Shown in pieces: positions 21,590 through 31,776 of a DNA stretch of 64,000 bases. Made by a program: the position numbers and the translations under genes. The notes beneath the pieces were generated by a model, which saw nothing but the letters and a program-made list of their open reading frames with translations, had not been told where the DNA came from and made no database searches. Every line of letters starts with the position of its first letter. The first letter of the stretch is position 1. This stretch comes from Lachnospiraceae bacterium (GTDB lineage Bacteria; Bacillota; Clostridia; Lachnospirales; Lachnospiraceae), in the NCBI GenBank assembly GCA_022799355.1, contig JAAWOG010000003.1, forward strand, positions 38,755 to 102,754, given 5' to 3'.

Positions 21590-22312
21590 ATGCCATACAT
21601 GACGTTCCCACAGCTCAAATATTCCGCAATGGCGCGCATAAAACCTGTTATGCGCATACTGACCGGCACCGCCGCCGCTTTTTGGGGGCTCAGCCTGATG
21701 GTCAGGCAACTCTCCTCCGCCTCCTTTCTTTTCACGGACCTGCTCCTGCCGCAGGTAGTTTTTTATTCTCTGTTTGCACTGCCGGCAGGCATTTTATTTC
21801 GGATGCTGCATATTGGCTTTTGCTTTTTGATGCTCAAGTTATACTGTGGGCGCCCCATCGCCGTCTCCGACCTGTTTTATGCATTTACGGCGCAGACAAA
21901 AACCGCCCTCCGATTATCCCTTGTCATGGCGGCTTTTCATGTGGTGCCAATGATTCCTTTTACCGTATTTTCAATGAAATACACCGGCACCATGCATGAT
22001 ATGGATTTAGCCATTGCGCTGTTTTGTTATACCCCCGCCCTTGTGCTGAAGACAATGCTGAACCTGATCTATTCCCAGGCTGTTTACCTGATGCTGGACT
22101 TTCCCGCCTGTCCCGTAAAACAGTTGCTGAGGGACAGCCGCCTTCTTATGCAGGGACATAAAGGCAGGCTGTTCTATATTCAGGTCTGCATGCTTCCCTT
22201 TATACTGTTTATCGGCGTCTGCACCTGCGGCATCGGCATGTTGTGGATTACGCCTTTCATCTATGCAGTGCAGACGGAGTTTTATCTGGATCTGGTGACG
22301 AATCGGCATTAG
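21590..22312 (+). CDS. DUF975-like polytopic membrane protein
   Basis: Multiple TM segments, 'LLRDSRLLMQGHKGRLFYIQVCMLPF...GIGMLWITPF' pattern. Confidence 0.7.
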   Translation: MPYMTFPQLKYSAMARIKPVMRILTGTAAAFWGLSLMVRQLSSASFLFTDLLLPQVVFYSLFALPAGILFRMLHIGFCFLMLKLYCGRPIAVSDLFYAFTAQTKTALRLSLVMAAFHVVPMIPFTVFSMKYTGTMHDMDLAIALFCYTPALVLKTMLNLIYSQAVYLMLDFPACPVKQLLRDSRLLMQGHKGRLFYIQVCMLPFILFIGVCTCGIGMLWITPFIYAVQTEFYLDLVTNRH

Positions 22313-25300
22313 TGCCAATCTTCACAATCGCAGGCACCGCCGCAGCGACTTCGTCCTTTGACTTATATTCACGTTTCTCGATATACCCATAGGAGTTGTA
22401 GCTATATTCCACTGCGGCGTTTTTTCCGTCCAGATAATTCGTAGGTTCATCATTTTCATCGTAGTATGTCTCTCTTCTCAACTGTCCCAATTCATTATAC
22501 CTCCGCCTGTATATCGCATATCCTTCTCCTTTTGGCACAATATATTTATCATCTTCATCATAGTATTTTGTCTCTGTCCAATAATTATTTTCATACGTAT
22601 ATTCCACTTTTGCATAGCCCAGCTCCTTATGAATCTCCAATATCCTTGTATCACCGCCCTTTGGATCGTTTTTGCGATATTCCCTTTTTATCTCATGTCC
22701 ATAAACATCATAAACCATAAATACTTCGGCTATTCCGCTGTCTTTACATTCTGCTACTTTACCATTTTCTCCCCAGTACCATATATAGGTATTATCACCA
22801 TTTTCCTCATAATAATATGAAATACCCGTACAGTCATTTTCAGGATTGAGCGCACGAATCCAATCCTTATCATAATTCCAATAAAACTCACCCGTTTTTT
22901 GTCCAAATGCATCATATTTATAAATAACATATGCATATCCTGTGTCATTGCGTATGGTCAATTCATTCTCTAAATCATAATACCAGATTTCCTTCTGGTG
23001 CTCTTCTTCACTATAACTGAACTTACAATACGCATATCCCCCTTCCTTCCTCATAACAGGCTCATCCGCCGCATTAAAATAAGACTCCTTACTCATTCTG
23101 CCAAGCTTATCATACTCCCACTTTGTCTGCGCATAACCGAGCTCCTCCCGCACCACAGGCATACCTCCCACATCCAGATATACTTCTTTTATCTTATTGT
23201 TAAAATGATCAAACTCACATCTGATCTGCGCATACCCCAGATCCTTCCACATCATGGGATTTCCATCCGCCCCGATGCACTGAAACTCCGTCTGATTCTC
23301 CCTTTCATCATACCCAAACCGCCTTCCGGCACATTGATAATCCTTATGGAATATCGGATTTCCTTCCGTATCATAATAATCCTCTCCGATCTGTTTCCCA
23401 TACTCGTCATATTCATACCGTATAATCGCATATCCGGCATCACTGCGGAGTTTTAAGTTGCCCTGTCCGTCAAAATAACGCCGCTCCACGCATTTACCGT
23501 TCTCATAGACAAACTCAGCAGATGTATTCCCGCCTTTTTTCCATGTGACAGGATTTCCCTCCGCGTCATAATAGGACACCCCGACTTCATTACCGCACTC
23601 ATCGCGCTCCATACTTACATGGGCATATCCCAGGTCCCGGCAAATGATAATATCTCCATCCGGTCCCAGATAATAGCCGTCTGTCCAATTTCCCCGTTCA
23701 TCATATTCATACTCTTTGCCTGCACAATAATATTCACTGCTGACGATCGGCTCATAATCCGGTCCATAGTAAACTTCCGCCGTGCACTGCCCATATTTGT
23801 CATATTCGTACCGCACGATTGCATATCCCTTTTCACCATGTATCACAGGATTACCTCCGGCATCCAGATATTTTGTTTCTACTACCCTGCCATTTACAAA
23901 TTTCTCCTCATAAGCCGCAAAGCCATATTTTTTATAAGTCGCCGATACCGGTATATCATCGTCGGATTCAGGACAGGATGCATAATAGAATTCCTTCACC
24001 AGATTTCCCTGAGTGTCATATGCTTTCTGAATATGTAAGATGCCCAAATCTCTCCTGACGATATACTCTTCTTCCATACCCGAATAAAAAACATCCGTCT
24101 CCTGCCCTCTCCCTTCTCTTTGTCCCAGATAAAAAATATCCGTCCTATATCCTCTCTCATCATATTTATATACAAACCCGGCGCACGAATACTCTGTGCT
24201 GATCACGGATTCCCCATGTGTCCCGGTATAAAAAACCCTCTCTTCCTGTCCCCATTCATCATAATCGTATTCCACCCTGGCATAGCCTGAATCTTTCCTG
24301 AGTACAAGCTCGCCTTCTTCCCTTGCTCTATCTATACCTTCCCTTCCATCCTCCACGGAACCTTCTGTCTTCTCATATGCCATATCCACCTGTTTTCTCA
24401 CATTGCGGATAATATAATACTCAGCGCTCTTCAGCCTTCCCTTCTCATCATAGTCATTTTTATAATAGCTGTAACCGCCCTCTTTATCGACTGCGGGCTT
24501 CCCAAAAATATCAAAGTAAGCTTCCCGCTTCTTATTCCCAATCCCCTCCTCATCATACTCCATCACCGCCTGCGCATATCCCAGATCACGGCGTACCATC
24601 AGATTCCCGTCCACCCCAAGATAACCCGCGTATACTTTATTCCCCCATTCATCATACTCGAACTGAAAACCGGCACAGTGGTATTTTGTACTGACCACAG
24701 GTTTTAATTCTTCGGAGGCATCATAATAAGACTGCGTGATGCGCTGCCCATATTCATCATACTTATTTTTCAGGACCGCATACCCCTCATCCGCCCTCTG
24801 TGTCAGCCTGCCCTTTTTATCATAATATCTGCCCTCTGTCCATCTCGCATTCTCATATTTATCTACATAAGATGCATAGCCGCCCTTCTTCCAGACCGCC
24901 GGCTTTCCTTTCGTATCAAAATAGGATTCCGACACCTTATTCCCGACACTGTCATACCCTATCGTCATCTGTGCATATCCCAGATCCCGGCGCATCATCA
25001 TTTTTCCGTCCGTATCCAGATAATGTACATGCGTTTTCTTCCCCGCCTCATCATATCCGGACACAAACCCGGCACAATGATATTTCGTACTGATTACAGG
25101 CGCATAGTTCTCATCATAGTATTTTTCACTGATCCTGTTGCCGTATTCGTCATATTCGTTTTCAATGACAGCATAACCCGCATCATTCCGCGATATCAGC
25201 ATACCATCCGCCCCATAATATTCGCCTTTTACCCATTTCCCGTTTTCATACCAATCCCTAAAAGCGGCATAACCACCTTCTTTTCTGACTGCAATGGTGT

Positions 25301-28300
25301 CGGCAGTATCATAACAAATGGCGGAAACCTCACGCCCCTCCATATCATATACTATTTCCACCTTAGCATATCCCAGATCTCTTCTCACCACAGGCTCCCC
25401 ATCCGTTCCGATATATGTGGTTATTTTCTTCAGAACCCTCTCATCTTCTTCATATTCAAATTCAAATATATTATCCTCTTTTTCATCCCCGTCAAATTTA
25501 TCAACATAATCATTCAAAAATCCCGCACAGCCATATTTCGTGCTGACCAGCAGCAATCCATCGTCAGGATCATCCATGGAAGCCGCATCATGAATATCAT
25601 AAAACTTTTGTGAGATAACCCTTCCCTCGTCATTATATTCATTTATTATGCGGAAATACCCCTCATCCTGCCGCAGTACGGGTTCCCCTGCCAGACCATA
25701 ATAACAGGATTCCAACCAGTTTCCATTCTCATCATACTCACTGGTATAGCTGGCATATCCCCTCTCCTTTCTCAACAGCGGCTTCGCGTTTTTACCTTTT
25801 TCTTTATCAAAATATTCTCCTTTTACAATATTTCCATTTGAGTCATAGTCATAACGGACCTGGGCATAGCCAAGGTCCCTGCGGATCATCAACTCTCCGT
25901 CCGTACCGATATACCTGATATACTCCCTGTTTCCCTCCTCATCATAGGAATACTCATAACCCGCGCAATGATCCTCCGCACTGATTACAGGCTGTTTTTC
26001 CGCATCATAATAGCGGACAGAGACGGTCCGTCCATATTCATCATCCTGATATGCCGCCACCGCATAGCCGGTATCCTTTCTCGGCACCAGCTCTCCCTCT
26101 AACCCATAGTAAAACTTTGTACACACTTCACCTCTGTCGTTATATTCAAACCCCTGCGCCGCACAACCAATGTCCGTGCGGAAAGAGGGCTCACCCTGTA
26201 TATCATAATATTCTTCCCTGACCACTCTCCCGCTCTCGTACAGATATCTGGTTCCGGCTATGCCCGTCGCTTTGTCCACCGCAGCCTTCAGCATCTGGTT
26301 CCGGCTTCCCTCATAGTGACAGTCTGTTTTCTTTCCCCCCTCATATTTCCAGTATACGGCCGCATAGCCCGTATCAGAGCGATTGACCAACTGTCCCGTC
26401 TCATCTTTGTACAGTTCCCGAATCCGATTGCCGCTGTCCTCGTACTCATACCAGATTTCTGCCACATGATAATCCGTCCGACATGTTTTCTCATATTTTT
26501 TATCCCGTTCCTCCTCATCCCGTATGTCTGCCCCAGAGAACTCCGGATCGATTCCCAAAAATGTCCTGTCCGGCTTATTATCCCTCTCCTTATAATAAGC
26601 TTCCCAGATCAGAAGATTTCTCTCATCATAATACTGCTCCGTCATGGCATATCCCCCGGCAGGCAGACACACAGGATGATTCTTCTCATCAAAATACTCT
26701 TTATATATAATCTCATTTTTATCTTCCGGAACGCGTGTATATCTAACATACGCATAACCACACATGGTATTAAAAACCGCACTGTTCCCATCCATATCCA
26801 GATACTTTATGGATGCTATGTCATTATTCTCATCCGAGACATAGACATTTTTTACCACCGCATAACCGCCCTTTACACGACACGGCTCCTTCTCATCTCT
26901 ATAATACCGTTTAGCAACAATACGCCCCTGTTTATCATACTCATAACGTATTGCCGCATATCCCTCTCTGCGCACCACCGGCCTTCCGTTTCCGTCGCAA
27001 TAACGTTTTTCATGGACTCTCCTGTTTTTATTGATCCTGTAACAAATCGTTTCGTAATTACGTATCCTGTCCGACTTCTCCTCCTGATGTATTTCCGTAT
27101 TTTTTTTATTTTCCGAACCCTGTTCCTCTTCTGTCGATTTACTGTTTTCAGACGCATCCCAAACCTGCCCTGCCTGTTCCCTGTCAGCCGGCTCGAAAGA
27201 TGCCTGATTTTGCCGGCCTGTCTGACTCAGTAAAGCTGCCTCTGCCTCCTGTAAAACATAGCCTTTCGCAGATACTGCCTGATATGCTGCGTCATCCTTT
27301 TCGGAGAAAACCGTCCCTCCCGGTACATATGCCCAAAAACCAGACACGGAAGACTCCGCCATCGTCGGGGAAGAGCCAACCGCTTCGATAGAGACGGAGA
27401 GCTCCGTCATCTCACCCCCGTCGTCCATATCAAACAAAACGTAGTTACTCTGAAAGTAATTATCCCGAACGGGCTCACCGTCGAATCCGAGAAACTCCTC
27501 CTTTACCAGCCTGCCCTCATCATAATGATACCGATAGATGCATACGCCATTGTCATCGCTGCGCAGATTCTCATTTCGATCCCGCTGGGAACGCTCCTTC
27601 AGATTACCGTCCAAGTCATAAGAAAAACGCTCGCAGAAAACCCCCTGATACCCTTCCGTTTTTTCTTCCCTGTCCTCCCCGCCATAGTAACGGATACTAT
27701 GCAGATTTCCGTTGTCCTCATATTGGAAATCGACCATCATGATGCCCTGCTTATTACACACAAACTCACCGTTGATATCAAGATAATACAACGTCTTAAG
27801 CCGCCTGTTTTCATCATAGACATAATATTCGCCGTTAATGCCGTTGGCGTTATACATATAAGGGCTCAGCCTGCGCGTCTTAATCAGCCCATCCTCATAG
27901 TATGTAACTTCGATCTGCCGGGTGGTCATGCTGTTCTCACTTACCTCCTCATGGTAAGCTTCCTCACTCTCACCGTCTGTCAAATCGTTCTCTCCCGCTC
28001 TCTCCTTTTTCGTATACAGCAATGTGGAATTAAGCAGCCGCGGCGCATCCGCCGATGAATAACGAACAACATCAAACTTCCCGTATTCATTCCTCTCCAG
28101 TTTCAAAATAAGCTTATCACTGCTGTCATAATAGGAAATTTTTTCAGGTTCCCGATAGTTGTTCTCTCTCGCTTTCTCAAAAGAATTCTGATTGAGAGAC
28201 CGATATTTTGATTTATCTATATTATATTTGATTTCAATACGCGCCGCCGGCTGGAAAAACAGCATATTGTAGGCGGTGGAATTCTGTTTCATCACCTCCA

Positions 28301-29105
28301 ACTGGTGATAAGGCTCCTCATAAGTCAGCGTCATCATATGAAGATAAGTATAATCCTCTATTTTCCAGTAAGCCGCCCGCTTCTCCATCTCCTCCTTTCC
28401 GAGTTCCTCTCCAATCCCCGTGGGCATGCCATAAACCTCCACGACAGAACCGTAACAGGCAACCTCAGGAGTAAAAAGCCTTCCGACCAGAAAAACCGCA
28501 ACGCCAAAAGCGGGAAGCCATTTTTTTCTGCTTGGATGCCTTTCAAAATATCCGGCTATTTTACCACACAATCCGATCACTGCCATACCGGTCCATTCTG
28601 CCAGAGAAACGATCCATATAACAAACAAAGCAAACAGCAGTCCGACTACTGTGGTAATCGGTCGAAAATATTTATGAAAAAAAGAGGCAGTTCCTTCTCC
28701 GAACCCCTCTAAAATTTTCCCTGCACACTTTAAATAATTTCTCCCGATCAGGCAGACCAGTTCCCAAATAATAACGATAACGATCACCCCGATCGCTATA
28801 AAGGAAAAAATACGGATTCCCATCTCTCTCTGATACTCTGCAAGAACGGGGCTGATCACACAATAAGCCGCAAATCCCAGTATATTTGTGATCATCACAG
28901 TAATATCTACCCAACTGCTCTCTTTATGCCTCTCGTCTATTTTGTTCCTGACATCAGTGATAAACTGATCTACCGGTTCCTTTTTCCTGATATTTCCAAA
29001 AAACAGGCGGATTTTCTTCAGCGCCTCTTTATATTTTCCGTATATCGTCCCCTCTATTTTTTCTCCTGTTCTTTTGATCCATGTTCCTGCTATTTTTCTG
29101 CCCAT
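22257..29105 (-). CDS. Giant membrane-anchored YD/RHS-like repeat protein (2282 aa)
   Basis: N-terminal TM segments followed by about 40 units of the type 'RRDLGYAQVRYDYDSNGNIVKGEYFDxxGKP'. Confidence 0.85.
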   Translation of the reverse strand: MGRKIAGTWIKRTGEKIEGTIYGKYKEALKKIRLFFGNIRKKEPVDQFITDVRNKIDERHKESSWVDITVMITNILGFAAYCVISPVLAEYQREMGIRIFSFIAIGVIVIVIIWELVCLIGRNYLKCAGKILEGFGEGTASFFHKYFRPITTVVGLLFALFVIWIVSLAEWTGMAVIGLCGKIAGYFERHPSRKKWLPAFGVAVFLVGRLFTPEVACYGSVVEVYGMPTGIGEELGKEEMEKRAAYWKIEDYTYLHMMTLTYEEPYHQLEVMKQNSTAYNMLFFQPAARIEIKYNIDKSKYRSLNQNSFEKARENNYREPEKISYYDSSDKLILKLERNEYGKFDVVRYSSADAPRLLNSTLLYTKKERAGENDLTDGESEEAYHEEVSENSMTTRQIEVTYYEDGLIKTRRLSPYMYNANGINGEYYVYDENRRLKTLYYLDINGEFVCNKQGIMMVDFQYEDNGNLHSIRYYGGEDREEKTEGYQGVFCERFSYDLDGNLKERSQRDRNENLRSDDNGVCIYRYHYDEGRLVKEEFLGFDGEPVRDNYFQSNYVLFDMDDGGEMTELSVSIEAVGSSPTMAESSVSGFWAYVPGGTVFSEKDDAAYQAVSAKGYVLQEAEAALLSQTGRQNQASFEPADREQAGQVWDASENSKSTEEEQGSENKKNTEIHQEEKSDRIRNYETICYRINKNRRVHEKRYCDGNGRPVVRREGYAAIRYEYDKQGRIVAKRYYRDEKEPCRVKGGYAVVKNVYVSDENNDIASIKYLDMDGNSAVFNTMCGYAYVRYTRVPEDKNEIIYKEYFDEKNHPVCLPAGGYAMTEQYYDERNLLIWEAYYKERDNKPDRTFLGIDPEFSGADIRDEEERDKKYEKTCRTDYHVAEIWYEYEDSGNRIRELYKDETGQLVNRSDTGYAAVYWKYEGGKKTDCHYEGSRNQMLKAAVDKATGIAGTRYLYESGRVVREEYYDIQGEPSFRTDIGCAAQGFEYNDRGEVCTKFYYGLEGELVPRKDTGYAVAAYQDDEYGRTVSVRYYDAEKQPVISAEDHCAGYEYSYDEEGNREYIRYIGTDGELMIRRDLGYAQVRYDYDSNGNIVKGEYFDKEKGKNAKPLLRKERGYASYTSEYDENGNWLESCYYGLAGEPVLRQDEGYFRIINEYNDEGRVISQKFYDIHDAASMDDPDDGLLLVSTKYGCAGFLNDYVDKFDGDEKEDNIFEFEYEEDERVLKKITTYIGTDGEPVVRRDLGYAKVEIVYDMEGREVSAICYDTADTIAVRKEGGYAAFRDWYENGKWVKGEYYGADGMLISRNDAGYAVIENEYDEYGNRISEKYYDENYAPVISTKYHCAGFVSGYDEAGKKTHVHYLDTDGKMMMRRDLGYAQMTIGYDSVGNKVSESYFDTKGKPAVWKKGGYASYVDKYENARWTEGRYYDKKGRLTQRADEGYAVLKNKYDEYGQRITQSYYDASEELKPVVSTKYHCAGFQFEYDEWGNKVYAGYLGVDGNLMVRRDLGYAQAVMEYDEEGIGNKKREAYFDIFGKPAVDKEGGYSYYKNDYDEKGRLKSAEYYIIRNVRKQVDMAYEKTEGSVEDGREGIDRAREEGELVLRKDSGYARVEYDYDEWGQEERVFYTGTHGESVISTEYSCAGFVYKYDERGYRTDIFYLGQREGRGQETDVFYSGMEEEYIVRRDLGILHIQKAYDTQGNLVKEFYYASCPESDDDIPVSATYKKYGFAAYEEKFVNGRVVETKYLDAGGNPVIHGEKGYAIVRYEYDKYGQCTAEVYYGPDYEPIVSSEYYCAGKEYEYDERGNWTDGYYLGPDGDIIICRDLGYAHVSMERDECGNEVGVSYYDAEGNPVTWKKGGNTSAEFVYENGKCVERRYFDGQGNLKLRSDAGYAIIRYEYDEYGKQIGEDYYDTEGNPIFHKDYQCAGRRFGYDERENQTEFQCIGADGNPMMWKDLGYAQIRCEFDHFNNKIKEVYLDVGGMPVVREELGYAQTKWEYDKLGRMSKESYFNAADEPVMRKEGGYAYCKFSYSEEEHQKEIWYYDLENELTIRNDTGYAYVIYKYDAFGQKTGEFYWNYDKDWIRALNPENDCTGISYYYEENGDNTYIWYWGENGKVAECKDSGIAEVFMVYDVYGHEIKREYRKNDPKGGDTRILEIHKELGYAKVEYTYENNYWTETKYYDEDDKYIVPKGEGYAIYRRRYNELGQLRRETYYDENDEPTNYLDGKNAAVEYSYNSYGYIEKREYKSKDEVAAAVPAIVKIGTNADSSPDPDKTPSALHR
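22380..25985 (-). repeat. Higher-order coding repeat: four-phase super-repeat (about 0.39-0.50 kb) within the 2282-aa protein
   Basis: Ordered recurrence of xCAGF / RRDLGYAQ / KxGGYA / RxDxGYA units; CAG-type units near 25960, 25535, 25080, 24675, 24185, 23725, 23330 and (CTG) 22830. Confidence 0.85.
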
Positions 29106-29205
29106 CTCCGTCTCTTCCCCTTGTCCTCTGCCGCTTAAAAAAAGTTTTTTAACCGGTCAAAAACAGAACCTGCCGAAAGCCGCGTTTTAAGAATAAAATC
29201 CCCCT

Positions 29206-29442
29206 CTACTTAAGCAGCTCTTCATATGTGGTGCCCAATTCATCCCGTATCGCCCTGAGCTGCTGTACCTGCAGATGCTGTACCCCTCTCTCGATTTTTA
29301 CGAGGCACTCCCTGGTGATGGGCGTCCCGCGCAGTTCTAACCGGCGCACAAGTTCCGTCTGCCCTATGCCTTTCGCGGTCCGTATTTCCCTGATGTTTTT
29401 TCCTATGTCTCCCGCAGCGTTCTGCTTAATCTTCTGTCCCAA
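29206..29442 (-). CDS. XRE-family HTH transcriptional regulator
   Basis: 'IGKNIREIRTAKGIGQTELVRRLELRGTPITRECLVKIERGVQHLQVQQLRAI'. Confidence 0.9.
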   Translation of the reverse strand: MGQKIKQNAAGDIGKNIREIRTAKGIGQTELVRRLELRGTPITRECLVKIERGVQHLQVQQLRAIRDELGTTYEELLK

Positions 29443-29627
29443 TTTACCACCCCTTTATGAACCGGTTTCAGCCCTGATTTATTTTTATTGTAGGAGACAA
29501 TTGGAAGATATTGGGACTGATATTGGTCCTCTTATAAGAAAAAACAGGCACAGTCCCATGATCTGTGCCCGCTTCTGTTATGTTATGGCTTTATATCTTA
29601 TACAATTTCATCTGTTTTTCCATTCAC

Positions 29628-29771
29628 TCAATCATAGAGTGATGCCCCATACTTCACCTTCCGATATATCTTCTGTCCCAGAACAAAAAACAAAGCAGCA
29701 AAAAGATACACTGTGGACAGGGCTCCCGATACCACATCCAAAGCAAAAATAAGCATATATCCGATATTCAT
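29628..29771 (-). CDS. Small membrane protein (47 aa)
   Basis: 'MNIGYMLIFALDVVSGALSTVYLFAALFFVLGQKIYRKVKYGASLYD'; strong RBS AGAGGAG upstream; hydrophobic. Confidence 0.5.
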   Translation of the reverse strand: MNIGYMLIFALDVVSGALSTVYLFAALFFVLGQKIYRKVKYGASLYD

Positions 29772-29882
29772 AAAAATTCTCCTCTCACATTCATACCATC
29801 TGTTTGAAGCGCGGCGCAACACAAACAACCCATGCGCTGCGGCGTGTGGGCAATTTAAATTTCAATTATTTAATTATAATAT

Positions 29883-30344
29883 CTATGAATATAAAAGGAA
29901 TGTTGCTTTCTCTCCATCCTGTCCATGGATGTACTGCAAGATGACGGTATTACTGATAATCTCACATAATCCGTCAGTGAAAAGGGATATAGGTCCAAAG
30001 AAATACGAAAGAGAAATCTTTTCTGCCGACAAAATGCCAAAGACACTGCCCCAGATTCTGCCGGAAACCGTCCGCCGGGCACTTCTTCGCGGAATAATCG
30101 CATTGTTCCCCTGCCCTCCGGTCTCGGAAACATACGCCTGCTGCGCCGGAATCCCCTTCTTAGCCGCACCAAGCGCTGATGCACCGGCATATTCCCCGCT
30201 GTCACAGGCAGCCTCCGCAAAATCCCGGTACGCCAAAGAGGAATCTGCCTGCACACTGTCAAAGCAGATTCCCAGAAGAAGGGCACATATGGTACATAAG
30301 ATCCATAACCTGCTGCCGGATCTTCCATTCTTCTCAAAGCGCAC
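29883..30344 (-). CDS. Hypothetical secreted/membrane protein
   Basis: GTG start preceded by GGAGGAG; hydrophobic signal-like segment 'LWILCTICALLLGICF'. Confidence 0.45.
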   Translation of the reverse strand: MRFEKNGRSGSRLWILCTICALLLGICFDSVQADSSLAYRDFAEAACDSGEYAGASALGAAKKGIPAQQAYVSETGGQGNNAIIPRRSARRTVSGRIWGSVFGILSAEKISLSYFFGPISLFTDGLCEIISNTVILQYIHGQDGEKATFLLYS

Positions 30345-30519
30345 GAAACTTCTCCTCCACACGGATAATTTTCATTATATGATAAATCTTCGATTCATAA
30401 TCACCATTCGCCGCTCGCTTTGTTAACGCTCATTATATCATACCTCACAGGCAGGTCTGCAAATTCCGCATCCCGCCCGAATAATGAACGCAAAACCTTA
30501 ACCAATGCGCGGCAGGCTC

Positions 30520-31639
30520 TTACGCCTCCCTGGGCGGTCTGTGAATCCATTTCAGATAAGCGTTGATAAAGGAATCCAGCGCGCCGTCCATCACGGCGTC
30601 CACATTCCCTGTCTCCTCCTCCGTCCGCAGATCCTTCACTAGCTTATAAGGCTGCATCACATAAGAACGGATCTGGTTGCCCCAGCCGATCTCCTTTACA
30701 TCGCCGCGGATATCCGAAAGCTTATCGGCATTTTCCTCCTGCTTCAGCATATAGAGCTTTGCCTTCAGCATCTGCATCGCCTTATCCTTATTCTGGAACT
30801 GGCTCCGCTCATTCTGGCAGGTCACAACGATCCCCGTCGGAAAATGCGTAATACGGATCGCCGAGGAAGTCTTGTTGATATGCTGTCCGCCTGCGCCGCT
30901 GCTTCGATAAGTATCGATCCTGATATCCTCGTCTTTCACTTCAATATCCAGATCTTCCTCAATATCCGGCATCACATCCAGCGAAACAAAGGATGTCTGC
31001 CGCTTGCCCTGGGCATTAAAAGGAGAGATACGCACAAGACGGTGCACACCTTTCTCGGATTTCAGATAGCCATAGGCATTCTCGCCGTTGATCTGGAACG
31101 TCACGGACTTGATGCCCGCCTCGTCTCCGTCCAGCATATCCAGCATATCCACCTGATATCCCTTCTTTTCCGCCCATCTCGTATACATACGATAGAGCAT
31201 GCCGCACCAGTCGCAGCTCTCCGTGCCGCCGGCGCCCGCATTCAGCTTTAAGATCGCGTTATTCCTGTCGTATTCGCCGTCCAGCAGCGTACTGATCCTC
31301 ACGCTCTCAAAAGTGCGCACAAAATCCTGCAGCTCCTGCGAGATCTCCGGCACAAGCTCCTCGTCCTCTTCCTCATAACCCATCTCAATCAACGTCAGAA
31401 TGTCCTCATACTGCTGGGACAATCCGTTCATCGTATCCACGATATCCTTGAGCTGTTTGGATTCTATTACCTTTTTGTTGGAGATCTCAGGATCATCCCA
31501 GAAGCCGGGCGCCTGCATTTCCATCTCCAGTTCTTCGATTCGCTTCTCCCTGTCAGCGAGGTTAAAGTGAATCCCTCACTTCCGCTAAAGGCGTCTCGTA
31601 AGCAAGGAGTTCCTGCTTCATATTATCCAGTTCTACCAT
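30520..31639 (-). CDS. prfB: Peptide chain release factor 2, with programmed +1 frameshift
   Basis: 'SSGAGGQHINKTSSAIRITHFPTGIVV' GGQ region. Zero-frame ORF starts ATG 31639 (RBS AAGGTGG) and ends at TAA (31562-31564) after CTT codon 25; +1 frame continues 'NLADREKRIEELEMEMQAPGFWDD'. Confidence 0.96.
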
Positions 31640-31776
31640 TAACAAAATCACCACCTTATTATTTTTTATCGGTTATACCCGACTCGCAAACACTTCGTTT
31701 TTTGCTCGTATCGCCGCTTGCAAAACAACGGCTCAATCGCACCGGTTCCCATATTTCTTATCGCTTTCAATATTTC

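Noticed and set aside
22380-25985. CRISPR array
   Set aside because: Periodicity is in coding frame, degenerate, and 390-500 bp; not short direct repeats with spacers.
26316-27233. 305-aa plus-strand ORF and many similar ORFs opposite the repeat gene
   Set aside because: Ile/Phe/Pro-rich mirror of the repeat codons; not independent genes.
22257-29105. Classic RHS polymorphic toxin
   Set aside because: No RHS-core autoproteolysis motif and no C-terminal toxin/immunity pair seen.
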